Shown here piece by piece: positions 45,089 to 54,139 of a DNA stretch of 64,000 nucleotides. Position numbers and translations under genes: made by a program. Origin of the DNA: Carpediemonas membranifera (Eukaryota; Fornicata). Numbering within the stretch: position 1 is the first letter of the stretch; the number at the start of each line of letters is the position of its first letter. Location: contig JAHDYR010000005.1 of assembly GCA_019828565.1 (NCBI GenBank), positions 1,736,001 through 1,800,000 on the forward strand. The letters are read 5' to 3'. The notes under the pieces were generated by a model. The model did no database searches. It was not told the origin of the DNA and was given only the letters and a program-made list of their open reading frames with translations.

Positions 45089-46575
45089 CCAAGCCTTACG
45101 TCTACGTCCGTTGAGACTGTCTGGACTGGACCCCACTCCGCGAGGACAGATTCCATGCTGGACTCCAGAGAGGAAGGGAGTCGTGAGAAGCCTCTGGACA
45201 GCCGATCTGCTGCCAGGTTGATGATGCCCGGAGTGTGTAGTCCACGGAGTGTCAGGTTCCGGTCCTCCGCCTCCTTCTGGATCTGGGCTAGAATGTGCAG
45301 GGCCTGAGGTGGAGCCTTCGTAGACCCCGCCTTGTTGAGCCAGGCCAGAGCTGATGTGTTGTCTGAGAAGATCGATAGCTCGCGTTGGGAACTCTGTCTG
45401 CCGATCAGACGGATGCCCTGTAGGATTCCCGCGAGCTCCTTCACGTTGATAGATTCTGCTCTTAGTTCTGGAGTGAACGTGCCCGAGGCTGAGGTCCCAT
45501 ACTCGCCGTGCACGGCTGCTCCCCACTTGACTCCAGATGCGTCTGTCGATACGACGAGGTCTAAGGAGGGGTGAGCGCCCCAAAGCGACTGAAGTTCTCT
45601 GATGTCTCGGACTGGGCGCTCTCTTAGCAGTAGCAGCCACTCTTGCAGTAGCTCCTTGGAGAGTGGGTCCTGTTGAAGGTGTCTCAGCCGGAGGAAAACC
45701 CCGTGGGCGGTTGTAGCGAAGTAAGTCAGTCTCCCGAGGATCTTGGCCCAAGTCTCCTGATCGATGGTCTTGCCTGCCAGAGCCTGATGAATGTGAGAGG
45801 AGTAACGTTTGGCCTTGTCCGCCGGGAGGCGTATTGTAAAACTCGCGGAGTCTATCACGAGCCCCAGATAGACCAATGACTGAGTCGGTGCCCATTCTGA
45901 CTTCTCCTCTGAGGTGAGGACACAGAGGTCGGCTAGAGTCCGCCTGATGCGCGGCACCGCCCTCCTCAGGATTTCTCGGTCGCGGTGAAATAAGAGGAAG
46001 TCGTCGAGGTAGACAACGATGGTAAGACCCGTCCGAAGGGCTAGTATCTTGGCGAGTTGGTTGGTGATCGTCTGAAACACGAACGGCGATGCGCGCCAGC
46101 CGAAGCCTAGCACTCTGTACTGAAACGCTCGTCCGTCTGGAAGATAGACTCCTAGCAGCTTGCGGTCCTCCTTCCGTACTGGTACTTGATGGTACCCGGA
46201 CTTGAGGTCGAACTTGACCATCCAGTCGCCCCTCTGGAGAAGGGAGAGAGCTCTGCGCAGACCGTAGAGCCGGAAGGATGAGCGCTCTGCCGAGCAGTCG
46301 TTCAGTATCGTGAGGTTGTGAATGATCCTCTTCGACTCGCCCTTCGGCACAGTAAACAGCGAGGCGGTGTGTCGCAGGGAAGAGGGATTCACTTGCTCTA
46401 TGACGCCTGTCTCTATCAAGGAAGGAATCTGCTGGACAATGAATGGGTCGACTGTCGGCTGTTGCCTTGGTGCTGGTGGTTGACTTCTCAGACGGATCTC
46501 GACCCCGTATCGTAACCAGTTGATCACCCGTTGTGATGCTCCCAACCTCTGCCACTCCCTCCACGCCGCGTTCAT
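44779..46575 (-). CDS. reverse transcriptase-RNase H of the DIRS-like element
   Basis: 598 residues. The RT has FDLKSGYHQVPV (motif A), GWRASPFVFQ (motif B) and VVYLDDFLLF (motif C, Tyr-x-Asp-Asp). The RNase H has VVSTDASGVKWG, the Glu in ELAGILQG, FSDNTSALAWL and LAADRLSR, so all four acidic residues are present. No protease or integrase domain is found, as expected for this superfamily. It starts 14 nt after the Gag stop and ends inside the YR ORF. Confidence 0.85.
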   Translation of the reverse strand: MNAAWREWQRLGASQRVINWLRYGVEIRLRSQPPAPRQQPTVDPFIVQQIPSLIETGVIEQVNPSSLRHTASLFTVPKGESKRIIHNLTILNDCSAERSSFRLYGLRRALSLLQRGDWMVKFDLKSGYHQVPVRKEDRKLLGVYLPDGRAFQYRVLGFGWRASPFVFQTITNQLAKILALRTGLTIVVYLDDFLLFHRDREILRRAVPRIRRTLADLCVLTSEEKSEWAPTQSLVYLGLVIDSASFTIRLPADKAKRYSSHIHQALAGKTIDQETWAKILGRLTYFATTAHGVFLRLRHLQQDPLSKELLQEWLLLLRERPVRDIRELQSLWGAHPSLDLVVSTDASGVKWGAAVHGEYGTSASGTFTPELRAESINVKELAGILQGIRLIGRQSSQRELSIFSDNTSALAWLNKAGSTKAPPQALHILAQIQKEAEDRNLTLRGLHTPGIINLAADRLSRGFSRLPSSLESSMESVLAEWGPVQTVSTDVDVRLGCRVLWAPNSSMAAIVQKIATARVQTQTGHPRSWTSAVFLLYPEVQAPEMRLLKSWTSWKLRLSVPASSSDLAHLLHLQDRGRLRFNVMAFRTFSTESSGRTE

Positions 46576-46589
46576 GCATGGAAAGAGGG

Positions 46590-47072
46590 TTAGGTGTGGG
46601 CTCTCTTGCCGGAGGATCCTGTCTGAGTGCGACCTCGGTCCTGAGCGCGGCCACCGCGGCGAAAATTAGCGTCGCGCTTATCGCCCTTAGACTTGGCGCG
46701 GGCCGCCAGTTCCAGGACCTCGTCGCGATCAGGCACGCCCTTCGCCTTGCAATAGTTCTCGAACCGCTCTGCAGTAGCGTCAGTGTACACGTCCTTGATT
46801 AGAAGGTACTGGATTCTTGCAAAGAGAATGTTCCCGATCTCCTTCATCTTTGCGCCGTTCTCGATCCTATTCATGGTCTTGTATACGAATCTGGCCTCAT
46901 CTTCGAGGCCGAACCTCTTTGGCATCTCCAGGAACAGTGGACGGCGAGCTGCTTCTGCTTGCTGCTCCAAAATTGCTTCCGATTGTATCTTAACCAAGCG
47001 CTCCAGCTTCTCGATACGCTTGTTAAGCTCATCGGGACTGTCTTGCGGCGGCAGGTCTTCGTTATCAGACAT
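46590..47072 (-). CDS. Gag-like protein of the DIRS-like element
   Basis: 160 residues from the ATG at 47072, which directly follows repeat A1. The first part is a coiled coil (ELNKRIEKLERLVKIQSE). A helical middle part follows (YKTMNRIENGAKMKEIGN) and the C-terminus is rich in Arg/Lys/Gly (RRGGRAQDRGRTQTGSSGKR), suited to RNA binding. The frame is open upstream through A1 for 13 codons (MCTLGHTSKRIGR), so a longer start is possible. Position before RT-RNase H supports a structural role; there is no zinc knuckle. Confidence 0.65.
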   Translation of the reverse strand: MSDNEDLPPQDSPDELNKRIEKLERLVKIQSEAILEQQAEAARRPLFLEMPKRFGLEDEARFVYKTMNRIENGAKMKEIGNILFARIQYLLIKDVYTDATAERFENYCKAKGVPDRDEVLELAARAKSKGDKRDANFRRGGRAQDRGRTQTGSSGKRAHT

Positions 47073-47153
47073 CCTGCCGATGCGTTTCGAAGTGTGACCT
47101 AAAGTGCACATTTATCGGCGCGCGCAGGTGCCAGTGATGGTCCTGTGACAGGA
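47073..47153 (-). repeat. split direct repeat A1 (81 bp)
   Basis: Left end of the element in sense orientation, identical to 43644-43724. Confidence 0.85.
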
Positions 47154-47674
47154 GACAATCTGGCGCAGCTAGCTCTCCTAGCCTCATGTCATTCTTTCGA
47201 GATAACTAAACCAACGGGGGGGGGGCACTTATTTACTTGCTTCTCGTTGTAGCGCCACTAACAGTGCTCCTACCTATACTCCTACTCTATTCCAAGGGGA
47301 GGCAAGTATTAATTCTCTGATTGGAATTCGCAGTTTCCTGCCGCGATCTGTGAATGAGGCAGACGTCCCGTGTCCGAAGTCTCGTCGGCCATTCGAACTG
47401 GCCATCCTGATTCGATCGCACGACATGCCGGAACCGAGGGTCGATTTTGCTTTTGTCCTTGACTTGGCGACTCCGCGCCAAAATCGAGCGACCGAATTTT
47501 GCGTCCGCGCTCCCTGCGCTGGAGTCGCGTCGGCGCATCTACGCGCCCTATCACTCGCAGAGTACTCCTCTCTCCTAAAAGTGCACTTGAAGTTGCCAAA
47601 AGCGCCAATTCGAGCTGACGCACTCCTTAGCGAAAGTCCCACCATATGTATGCATTTATCAATCCCACAATAAA
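47154..47674. other. intergenic, no gene seen
   Basis: Open frames here are short and overlap each other on both strands, without recognisable domains. It contains a run of 11 G followed by CACTTATTTACTT (about 47217-47240), which resembles a motif inside the neighbouring element. Confidence 0.4.
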
Positions 47675-48946
47675 TCAGTGCGAGTGGTAGTTATAGCCGA
47701 AGAACTCGTAGTCCTGCATGAGGACGGGCGCGAGAAGCCCCCATAGGTAGAGCCCCGCGGACACCAGCACAGCGACGAGTACGGCGACGGGGACGTACCA
47801 GGCGAAGGTGCCACTGCCGAGGGTGCCGAATGCGACGGGAATGGAGGCCGCTGCCAGGGCGAGTACGAGGTGGAATCGCCAGTAGGGGTACGAGATGTCG
47901 GCGCCGGACTCGGGATCGTCGTCCTCGCCGGAGTCGTAGCCCTCGAGGTCGTCAGCCTTGAGGTCGGCCTGTGCGAAGAGAGGCTTGAAGGAGACGGTCG
48001 AGACGCACGCCGTGATGATGGCGATGATCAGGAAAACGCCGCCCCAGATGGTGTGCACGAACTTGAAGACGGTGTTGAATAGGGAGCCGAAGATGTAGTT
48101 CAGCCAGTAGTTGTTGAACAGAGAACCGAACTGCAGGGGGCAATAGGACAGGTTGTCGACGGCCACCTTACGGAGGAACGGGTTGATGATGTGTCCCCAG
48201 AACTCGGCGTTCGCGGAGATGGCGACGATAACGAGGAAGGTCAAGAAGAGCGAGATCACGGCCGCGACAAAGACGGAGCCGCGGGCGACGACGGCGGAGA
48301 CGACCATGATAGTGATGACCAGGGCGATGCCGAGGGCGTAAAGGACCCAGACTGGGATGCAGAAGAAGTAAAGGACCGCCGATAGCAGGTACTGAAGGCC
48401 AGCAATGATTAGCAGCACGACGGAGGCGACGAGCAGGGCGGCCGGGGCAGCCCGCTCCATGATGGCGTTGTTGGCCCGGATGGAGAACTCGGCGAGGAGC
48501 AGGGTCTGGCACACGATGAACCCGACAGTCAGGATGAGGGCTACGGCCATCCAAGCGAACCAGGCGGGGTTGGGGATGAAGATGGTGATGATGTAGAGGA
48601 TGATGAGGAGGGGGATCTTGAGCCACCACAGGCGTCTGTGGATGTTCTTGAAGCTGTGTGAGTGCTACAGAGGAGAGGGGGGGACGTACATGGTGCTGTT
48701 TGCGCTAAAGTTGGCAGCAAGTGTCAACCACATGAGGATGAAGTGGTAGACGAACAGTGAAAACGATACACGGAGGAGGTGGAAGTATCCAATGGAGCTA
48801 GACGTGCTGAAGTAGCACCATGGCGTATAGATGAGGAATTTCCAGCAGAGCACGCCGCTTATGTGGTCCAGGATGAAGTCTGCGACGACAATCCAAAGAA
48901 GGAAGAGGAAAAACACGATTGTATAAAGAAACCGTGCGTTCTGCAT
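47675..48946 (-). CDS. Serinc-family membrane protein, one intron
   Basis: Exon 1 is 48946-48690 and exon 2 is 48653-47675; together 411 residues. About ten hydrophobic segments are seen. Family marks include RVSFSLFVYHFILMW in exon 1, FKNIHRRLWWLKIPLL at the start of exon 2, the acidic loop GYDSGEDDDPESG, the following YPYWRFHLVLALAA and the C-terminal LYLWGLLAPVLMQDYEF. Serinc (TMS1/TDE1) proteins are multi-pass proteins of the endomembrane system and plasma membrane, linked to lipid scrambling and serine-lipid synthesis. The Cys-rich first membrane segment of typical members is missing, so an upstream exon may exist. Confidence 0.75.
48654..48689 (-). other. spliceosomal intron, 36 nt, in Serinc gene
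   Basis: The donor is GTACGT and the acceptor GCACTCACACAG. It contains an in-frame TAG, so it must be removed for the Serinc frame to continue. The join makes an ATC codon and restores NST-I-FKNIHRR. The 3' end resembles the ACTAACACACAG element of Giardia and Trichomonas introns, where the branch point lies next to the acceptor. Confidence 0.8.
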
Positions 48947-49141
48947 GTTGCTCGGTGCTTTCGAGAAAGATGTTGGGTTTCCTTCGAGTCAAACTCGGCA
49001 GCATCCAATCAGATGATGCCGGCGCCGGAGCCACGCCCAACAACCCAGCACCATCCAACACTATCCCCTCTCAATTTTACGTCATCGATCAAGCAATACC
49101 GAAACCAAGAACATTGAGAATACTGCAGGCAGACTTGAGAC

Positions 49142-50227
49142 CTACTTCAGACGGCGGCCGACGGGTTCGCGGGGGCCGTCCCGGGCGAACGTCGCGGCCA
49201 TGATCATGGGCCACACGAGCGTCACCTCTGCCGTGACCTTAACGTCCTTGGCGTCGGCCTTGATCTTGCCCCAGGACTTCGCCTCGTCGAGGCTAGCACC
49301 GGCGTCAGAACCGTCGTACTCGCCCGCGGTGTTGATGACGACGGCGTAGTCAGCACCGTTCCGCATGAGGTTAGCGTTAAAGATGTGGTGCTTGACAAGG
49401 CCGCCCCCGAGGATGATCATGCCAGTGTGGGCTGCGTGGACCGCCATGAGGTTGATGCGGCGGATGTCCTCGATGATGTCCAGCTTGAGGCCGGGGTTCT
49501 TGAAGGAGTGGAAGAATAGCATGTCGCCGATGGAGCCGTCTGTCAGGGCAGGGGAGAAGACGGGGATGTTGTTCTTGTAGCACCAGTAGTACACGGAGCG
49601 CTCGTCGTTGATCTCCTTGCCGAGGCGGTGGATCATCTTGCTGGGCGTCCAGTTAATCCCCTGCTCGTTCTGCTCCACCAGCATCTGGTCGAGGATCGGG
49701 ATGATCCAGTCCTCGAACAGGCAGTAGTTGTCGTTCGGCACCAGGAGGTTGCCGATGCGGTTAATGCCCTTGTCGCGGAGGTCGGCGCCGTTGAGCTGGA
49801 AGTCGCCCATGTACGTCGGGGCCAGACACTTGATAAAGTCTTCCTCGATGCCGCCCGCAGTCGAAACGACACAGTCGACCATCTGGTGCTGGGCAAGGTA
49901 GCGCAGGGACTCGCGGAGGCCGCAGGAGATGAGGTTGGAGGTGTATCCCAGGAAGATGGTGGTGCGGGACTTGTCCACCTCGCAGTCGTCGTCAGCAGCC
50001 TCCTCATCGACGGGCTCGGGGTTGCGCCAGGCTCTCATCTCGTTGATGATGTTGATCGCCTTGCCCATGTTGGTGGCCTGATAGCCGCTGTGGACATAGG
50101 AGCCGAGAAGGGCCTGGAGGTCCACGCCGTTGTTGAAATCGTAGCCCTCGCACAGATCGGAGTCGATCGGCATGCTCTCGGACTGAACAAGAACAGCATC
50201 AGCCACAATCTTCGGGATTTCGCCCAT
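49142..50227 (-). CDS. DHPS: deoxyhypusine synthase
   Basis: 361 residues, the usual length. The enzyme moves the aminobutyl group of spermidine to a Lys of eIF5A, using NAD, in the cytosol. Marks: [17 protein letters not shown] near the N-terminus, [40 protein letters not shown] (NAD binding), [22 protein letters not shown], the [16 protein letters not shown] stretch, and [18 protein letters not shown], where Lys321 in WGK is the catalytic Lys that carries the enzyme-imine intermediate. The ATG at 50227 is the only good start. Downstream, on the same strand, is the Serinc gene after 195 bp. Confidence 0.95.
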   Translation of the reverse strand: MGEIPKIVADAVLVQSESMPIDSDLCEGYDFNNGVDLQALLGSYVHSGYQATNMGKAINIINEMRAWRNPEPVDEEAADDDCEVDKSRTTIFLGYTSNLISCGLRESLRYLAQHQMVDCVVSTAGGIEEDFIKCLAPTYMGDFQLNGADLRDKGINRIGNLLVPNDNYCLFEDWIIPILDQMLVEQNEQGINWTPSKMIHRLGKEINDERSVYYWCYKNNIPVFSPALTDGSIGDMLFFHSFKNPGLKLDIIEDIRRINLMAVHAAHTGMIILGGGLVKHHIFNANLMRNGADYAVVINTAGEYDGSDAGASLDEAKSWGKIKADAKDVKVTAEVTLVWPMIMAATFARDGPREPVGRRLK

Positions 50228-50373
50228 TTCAAGCAGTCTCGAGCTTTCGACTCGACCGACTCGAAGAAGATTGACTGAAGATTGACTGTGCCAGAGTCAG
50301 CTCGAAATTCGAAAGCCTCTTTCTGCACCATCCATCATATCTTTATAGTGCTTGCGATTCATCAACCATGCCC

Positions 50374-51078
50374 TCACCTGATGCGGCGAGTGCCAACCAT
50401 TTGCCGAGCCATAGCGATGCTCTCGGCACGGCCCCACGACCCCTTCTCCTTCCCCATGGCGGCAATCGTCTGCAGGAACCCGTCTGTGTCTGGTGTTGAG
50501 GCCGGCTGGGTCGAAGGGGCCTCCTGGGAGCAAGAGAGCGTGAGGATCTGGGTAGCCTCGGGGTCCACGGAGGCCAGCGGTGCCAGCAGCAGCTCGGCCC
50601 TGGCACTGGCGGCGCGAGTGTGGATGTCGTCGTCGGGCATGCTCCGGGCATTCGGCCGGACGTCATCGTCATCGTCATCGGCAAGAAGCATTTCAGAGCG
50701 GCGCTTGAGAACGGGCTGGGTTGCTGATACAGGGCGAGAGGGTGCTAGGGCTGTGATGGAGCTGGTGCGGCTGAGACGGGGCGTGGTGCTGCGTCTGACG
50801 GAGGGCTTGGCGGACTTTGACCCGTTGGCTGCGGTGATCTCGCTGAAGAGGGCGTTCACATCGATGCTGGCCGGACGGGAGCTGGATTGGTCCCTTAATG
50901 CAACTGATGCAGTTCGCGCTGATTGTCTGATCATATCTAGGCGCTTGAGGCGGCGCTTTTCAGCGTTTGCCTTGGTCATCTTGCTGCGATCACGCGCGGA
51001 CATGGTTGATTTCTCTTCTGACGGTTCATTTGGCTTCACTGTCGACAGTATATCAGCGAGAACGTCTTGGCTCACCAT
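50374..51078 (-). CDS. hypothetical protein, basic and mostly disordered
   Basis: 234 residues from the ATG at 51078 (MVSQDVLADILSTVK). A helical basic stretch (RDRSKMTKANAEKRRLKRLDMIRQ) is followed by Ser/Arg-rich low-complexity sequence, a run of Asp (LADDDDDDV) and a short conserved-looking end (GFLQTIAAMGKEKGSWGRAE). No domain recognised. Composition suggests a nuclear or cytoskeleton-associated protein, which is only a guess. The codons before 51078 contain no ATG. Confidence 0.55.
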   Translation of the reverse strand: MVSQDVLADILSTVKPNEPSEEKSTMSARDRSKMTKANAEKRRLKRLDMIRQSARTASVALRDQSSSRPASIDVNALFSEITAANGSKSAKPSVRRSTTPRLSRTSSITALAPSRPVSATQPVLKRRSEMLLADDDDDDVRPNARSMPDDDIHTRAASARAELLLAPLASVDPEATQILTLSCSQEAPSTQPASTPDTDGFLQTIAAMGKEKGSWGRAESIAMARQMVGTRRIR

Positions 51079-51283
51079 TTCGTTCGTTTCGCGCAAAGCT
51101 TGGTTTCCGCGCAAAGTCGAACGGTGTGATGGGGTCAACCCCGAACCCTAGGGACGGCACAGCCCGTCTCACATCCAAGCAAGCGCTACACATCGGCCTC
51201 ATCACTGGCTATTTAGCATAAGATGACAAGAGGAAAACAGCGATCACTATCAAAACAACTCATACGAACACCACAAATACACC

Positions 51284-52171
51284 TCAGACATACGTGAACG
51301 AGGCCAGCGCCAGAGTCATCGGCTGGTAGGGGAAGACCTCGCCCTGGCGCTTGGCACGGCGGTTTGCAAGGAACTTGTTCTTGATGTCGATAGGTCGGGC
51401 GCGGGCCTCAAGTCCAAGTCTAAACCCACGCCAGAATACCTGCTCCGGAGTTCCACCCAGAGATACGGTCTGACCGCCGATTGTCACGAACATCGGAACA
51501 AGCGGGGAAAATGTGTCGCCGATCTTCGTTTGGGCGATCGCCTTGTCAGGTACCGGTGCCGTTGAGACAGATGTGGGCATATCATCGGCAGCCTGCTTCA
51601 TCTTCTTCTCAATGGCCGCCTGCACGCCTTGTAGCACACCACCCCTCCCCTGGACCTTGGCCTGGGCGATGACACGGCCATACGCGTTCACAATCTCACC
51701 GTACTTGGTCTCAAGCATGGTAGCGACTTTCCCCGCGATCATGGGAGCGTCCGACGAGACCTGGAAGGACCCCGAGAGGATCGACTTGTTGGGGTCCGTT
51801 GGATGCGGCCGGAGTGTCCCCCGGTCGTGAATGTCCGCAAAAGAGCCCGTCTCCTCGCTGTGTGTGTGGAAGGAGAGCCCCTCTGGCGTTACCGTGACCT
51901 CTTCCCGTCCTCTCGCGATCACACCGCCCGGAAGAGCTCGCATTGTCTCCGGGACGAAACGAAGGGCAAAACCAGGCAACTTCCCCGTAAGATCGAAGCA
52001 GGATTGTGAAGTGATGCTCTTCTTGGCAGCGTTGATGTCCGTATGCCTTAGATTGGCGATGAATGGGCTCTTGACCAGATCAATCTTGTTGTAGAAGGCA
52101 ATACTCGCCTCACTGAACGGCCTCGGCATCTCGAACTCGTACGGTGTGGTGCGTTCAACAACCTTAGTCAT
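51284..52171 (-). CDS. hypothetical protein, possible START/PRELI-like fold
   Basis: 295 residues from the ATG at 52171. The middle region (about 60-165) alternates strands with VIARGREEVTVTPEGLSF and TLRPHPTDPNKSILSGSFQVS, ending in a long amphipathic helix (MIAGKVATMLETKYGEIVNAY). That layout is seen in START/PRELI-type lipid-transfer domains. No family motif is decisive, so the resemblance is weak. The rest is a Gln/Lys helix and a basic C-terminus (NKFLANRRAKRQG). No membrane segment. Confidence 0.5.
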   Translation of the reverse strand: MTKVVERTTPYEFEMPRPFSEASIAFYNKIDLVKSPFIANLRHTDINAAKKSITSQSCFDLTGKLPGFALRFVPETMRALPGGVIARGREEVTVTPEGLSFHTHSEETGSFADIHDRGTLRPHPTDPNKSILSGSFQVSSDAPMIAGKVATMLETKYGEIVNAYGRVIAQAKVQGRGGVLQGVQAAIEKKMKQAADDMPTSVSTAPVPDKAIAQTKIGDTFSPLVPMFVTIGGQTVSLGGTPEQVFWRGFRLGLEARARPIDIKNKFLANRRAKRQGEVFPYQPMTLALASFTYV

Positions 52172-52458
52172 ACGCGTGTCGGTCTTCGCGAGTACCAATC
52201 TACAGTGGGGACGACAAGCAGTTTAGCCAGTTGCTGGTGCTGCTCATTGAGCACCAAGCCCTCGGACTACACCGTATCACCCTCACTCGCCATGATGCTC
52301 CTCGTGTGAGGCAATAAACAGCGGATGTGGATGTCTGCTGGTCATCTCAGGCGTCACTGGCAGTCATTGACGTTGAACTCACCCAACCGATGGGTCTGCC
52401 CATCCTTCCACCATAATCCTGTCGCATGCTTTATATAGATCGTAAATCACCTCATCCG

Positions 52459-53817
52459 TCACCCAGACCGTCCATAAACGAGCGTCACGGCCATCTGGAA
52501 TGCCCTGGCCGTATACATCTCATCCACACTGACCTCCGTCACGTCCCTGTCGCTGCACTTAAACACCCTGCCCGCGGAGACCCTGTACGTGTAGTAGTGC
52601 CCCCCCGCCTCGTTCCCCGCATGACAGACCACCGCCTTGAGGTTGTACCACACCTCGGGCCGGGTGTACCTCGCGATGTCATTCTCAGTGGCCATCACGA
52701 CTCCGTCAGGCCCCTCCACGGCCCCGGTCGGTGCGTCCTTGCCGTCGGGCATGCCCACATAGGCGCCCATGTCAAGTTTGTCGGGGTAGATGACCTTGTT
52801 CCTCAGCTTCCTTGCCTGACCCCGCAGCATGGCTACCCTGTTGATGTGAAGCATCAGTGTCTGTGGGAGGGCGGTCAGGTGTGTCGTCTTGGTCGCCCGG
52901 GACGGCATGGGCCTCAGGGGGACCTGTACTCCCTCGAATATCTTGCCGGTAGACGCTGCTCCGACGTTTGTGGCGTGGATGAACGTCTGTAGGGCGTCCA
53001 CACCCTTTGTGAACTCTGCTCCGGCCATGTAGTCGTCAGAGGCGAGGTTGGCCATCATACGCTCCGTCATGAGCGGGAGAAGCTTGACGGCGCCACACTT
53101 CATGCATGCCACGCCGTCGATGACCTCCTCCTTGAAGAAGTCGTCGAGACACGACTCTAAAGTGCACGACGGCAGGACGTTTGCACCGGTCCCTTGTGCG
53201 TCGGACGGCACGGGAATAGGGAGGAGAAGCGAGTTGAACCGGCTGATGGAGAAGGGGGCCCGTCCACCGCAGTTGATGCAGGTGTACGACGTCGTGCAGG
53301 CCCCTGTGAGCGAGGGGAGGGGGGCCGTCCTCACCGGGTCCATCTCAGGTGTGCCGAGGACCCCAGCAAACGAGCACTTGGGGGATGGGGCCGCAGCCTT
53401 TGCCCGGTGGCCGTCGATGAGATGCATCATGGCCGTCAGGAACTCGTGGGCATCCTGCTCCTGGCTCGTGTCCATGAACGTAGACACGACTGGCTCAGCG
53501 TCCAGCAGGTGCTTGTACGAGGGGATGGTCGCTAGGCGGCGGAGGATGTCCCGAAGCTTGCGGAGGGCGTCGCGACTTTCAACAGTGCCCTTAGATTCCC
53601 TGTAGGCCACTTTAACCACTTCACCAACCTCTGTGGCGAAGGTATCATCGAACGAGAGAGCCTGTAGCATCGAGTTGGCGAAGCAAATGGTAGCTTTCGT
53701 GTTCTTAAGCCCAGGCGGGGAGTCCCGCGGCTTGTGATTGGACATGTACCACTCTTCTAGCGAGTAAAGCCCATACATACTACCTAACAGAATAGCCCCC
53801 GTCTTGAAGAGGCCCAT
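52459..53817 (-). CDS. ubiquitin-specific protease (USP) with N-terminal membrane segment
   Basis: 452 residues from the ATG at 53817. Residues 5-20 (KTGAILLGSMYGLYSL) form one hydrophobic segment right before the catalytic domain. The Cys box GLKNTKATICFANSMLQAL has the nucleophile Cys45 (family consensus GLxNxGNTCYMNS), QDAHEFL follows, two Cys pairs (CINC and CMKC) can bind zinc, and the His box GNEAGGHYYTYRV gives His407, followed by Asp in KCSDRDV. The layout, a membrane anchor then a USP fold, is that of USP30 on the mitochondrial outer membrane. Anchoring to a mitochondrion-related organelle or the ER is therefore an inference. The Cys box differs from consensus at Gly-Asn (Lys-Ala here). 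Confidence 0.85.
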   Translation of the reverse strand: MGLFKTGAILLGSMYGLYSLEEWYMSNHKPRDSPPGLKNTKATICFANSMLQALSFDDTFATEVGEVVKVAYRESKGTVESRDALRKLRDILRRLATIPSYKHLLDAEPVVSTFMDTSQEQDAHEFLTAMMHLIDGHRAKAAAPSPKCSFAGVLGTPEMDPVRTAPLPSLTGACTTSYTCINCGGRAPFSISRFNSLLLPIPVPSDAQGTGANVLPSCTLESCLDDFFKEEVIDGVACMKCGAVKLLPLMTERMMANLASDDYMAGAEFTKGVDALQTFIHATNVGAASTGKIFEGVQVPLRPMPSRATKTTHLTALPQTLMLHINRVAMLRGQARKLRNKVIYPDKLDMGAYVGMPDGKDAPTGAVEGPDGVVMATENDIARYTRPEVWYNLKAVVCHAGNEAGGHYYTYRVSAGRVFKCSDRDVTEVSVDEMYTARAFQMAVTLVYGRSG

Positions 53818-54139
53818 TTCAGTTCGGACTGTGTCTTCACGAGTCAATGCCGGTCAACGGCTGTCTCCTCCGGCAGTCTCCTCTGAGCAGCAGGGTCGTA
53901 GGGTAGCGGGCAGACTCTTCATTCGTTGGACCTTTGCCTCGCATCCAACTCTCGTTGGATTGTTTCATCGATGTGCTGTCCTACCAGGCTGACAAGAGTC
54001 TTGGCCGATCTTGGTGTGATGCCGTGTAATCCCACATAGTCTTTGAAGAAAGTAATTTATGATTCGACACTTAATATTCCGAAACCACGGGTGCGTCAGG
54101 CTCCTTGACCAGTACAATCCAAGCGATCGCCCACACGAC
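53818..54139. other. intergenic, nothing seen
   Basis: Spacer between two minus-strand genes. Contains the untranslated regions of both; no RNA gene or repeat noticed. Confidence 0.4.

Larger units (their letters stand above)
43485..47153 (-). mobile_element. tyrosine-recombinase retrotransposon (DIRS superfamily, Ngaro/PAT-like)
   Basis: 3669 bp on the minus strand. Read in sense, the order is A1 (47153-47073), ORFs, B1 (43781-43724), A2 (43724-43644), B2 (43542-43485). This is the split-direct-repeat layout (A1-ORFs-B1-A2-B2) of PAT and Ngaro elements, which replicate through a circle and integrate by tyrosine recombinase. It encodes Gag, RT-RNase H and YR; no methyltransferase domain is visible, which favours Ngaro. 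It lies about 50 bp downstream of tRNA-Leu. All three ORFs are open, so it may be active. Confidence 0.85.

Noticed and set aside
47274-47645. 123-codon minus-strand ORF between the YR element and Serinc
   Set aside because: Three overlapping frames are open here on both strands, with no domain or codon signal.
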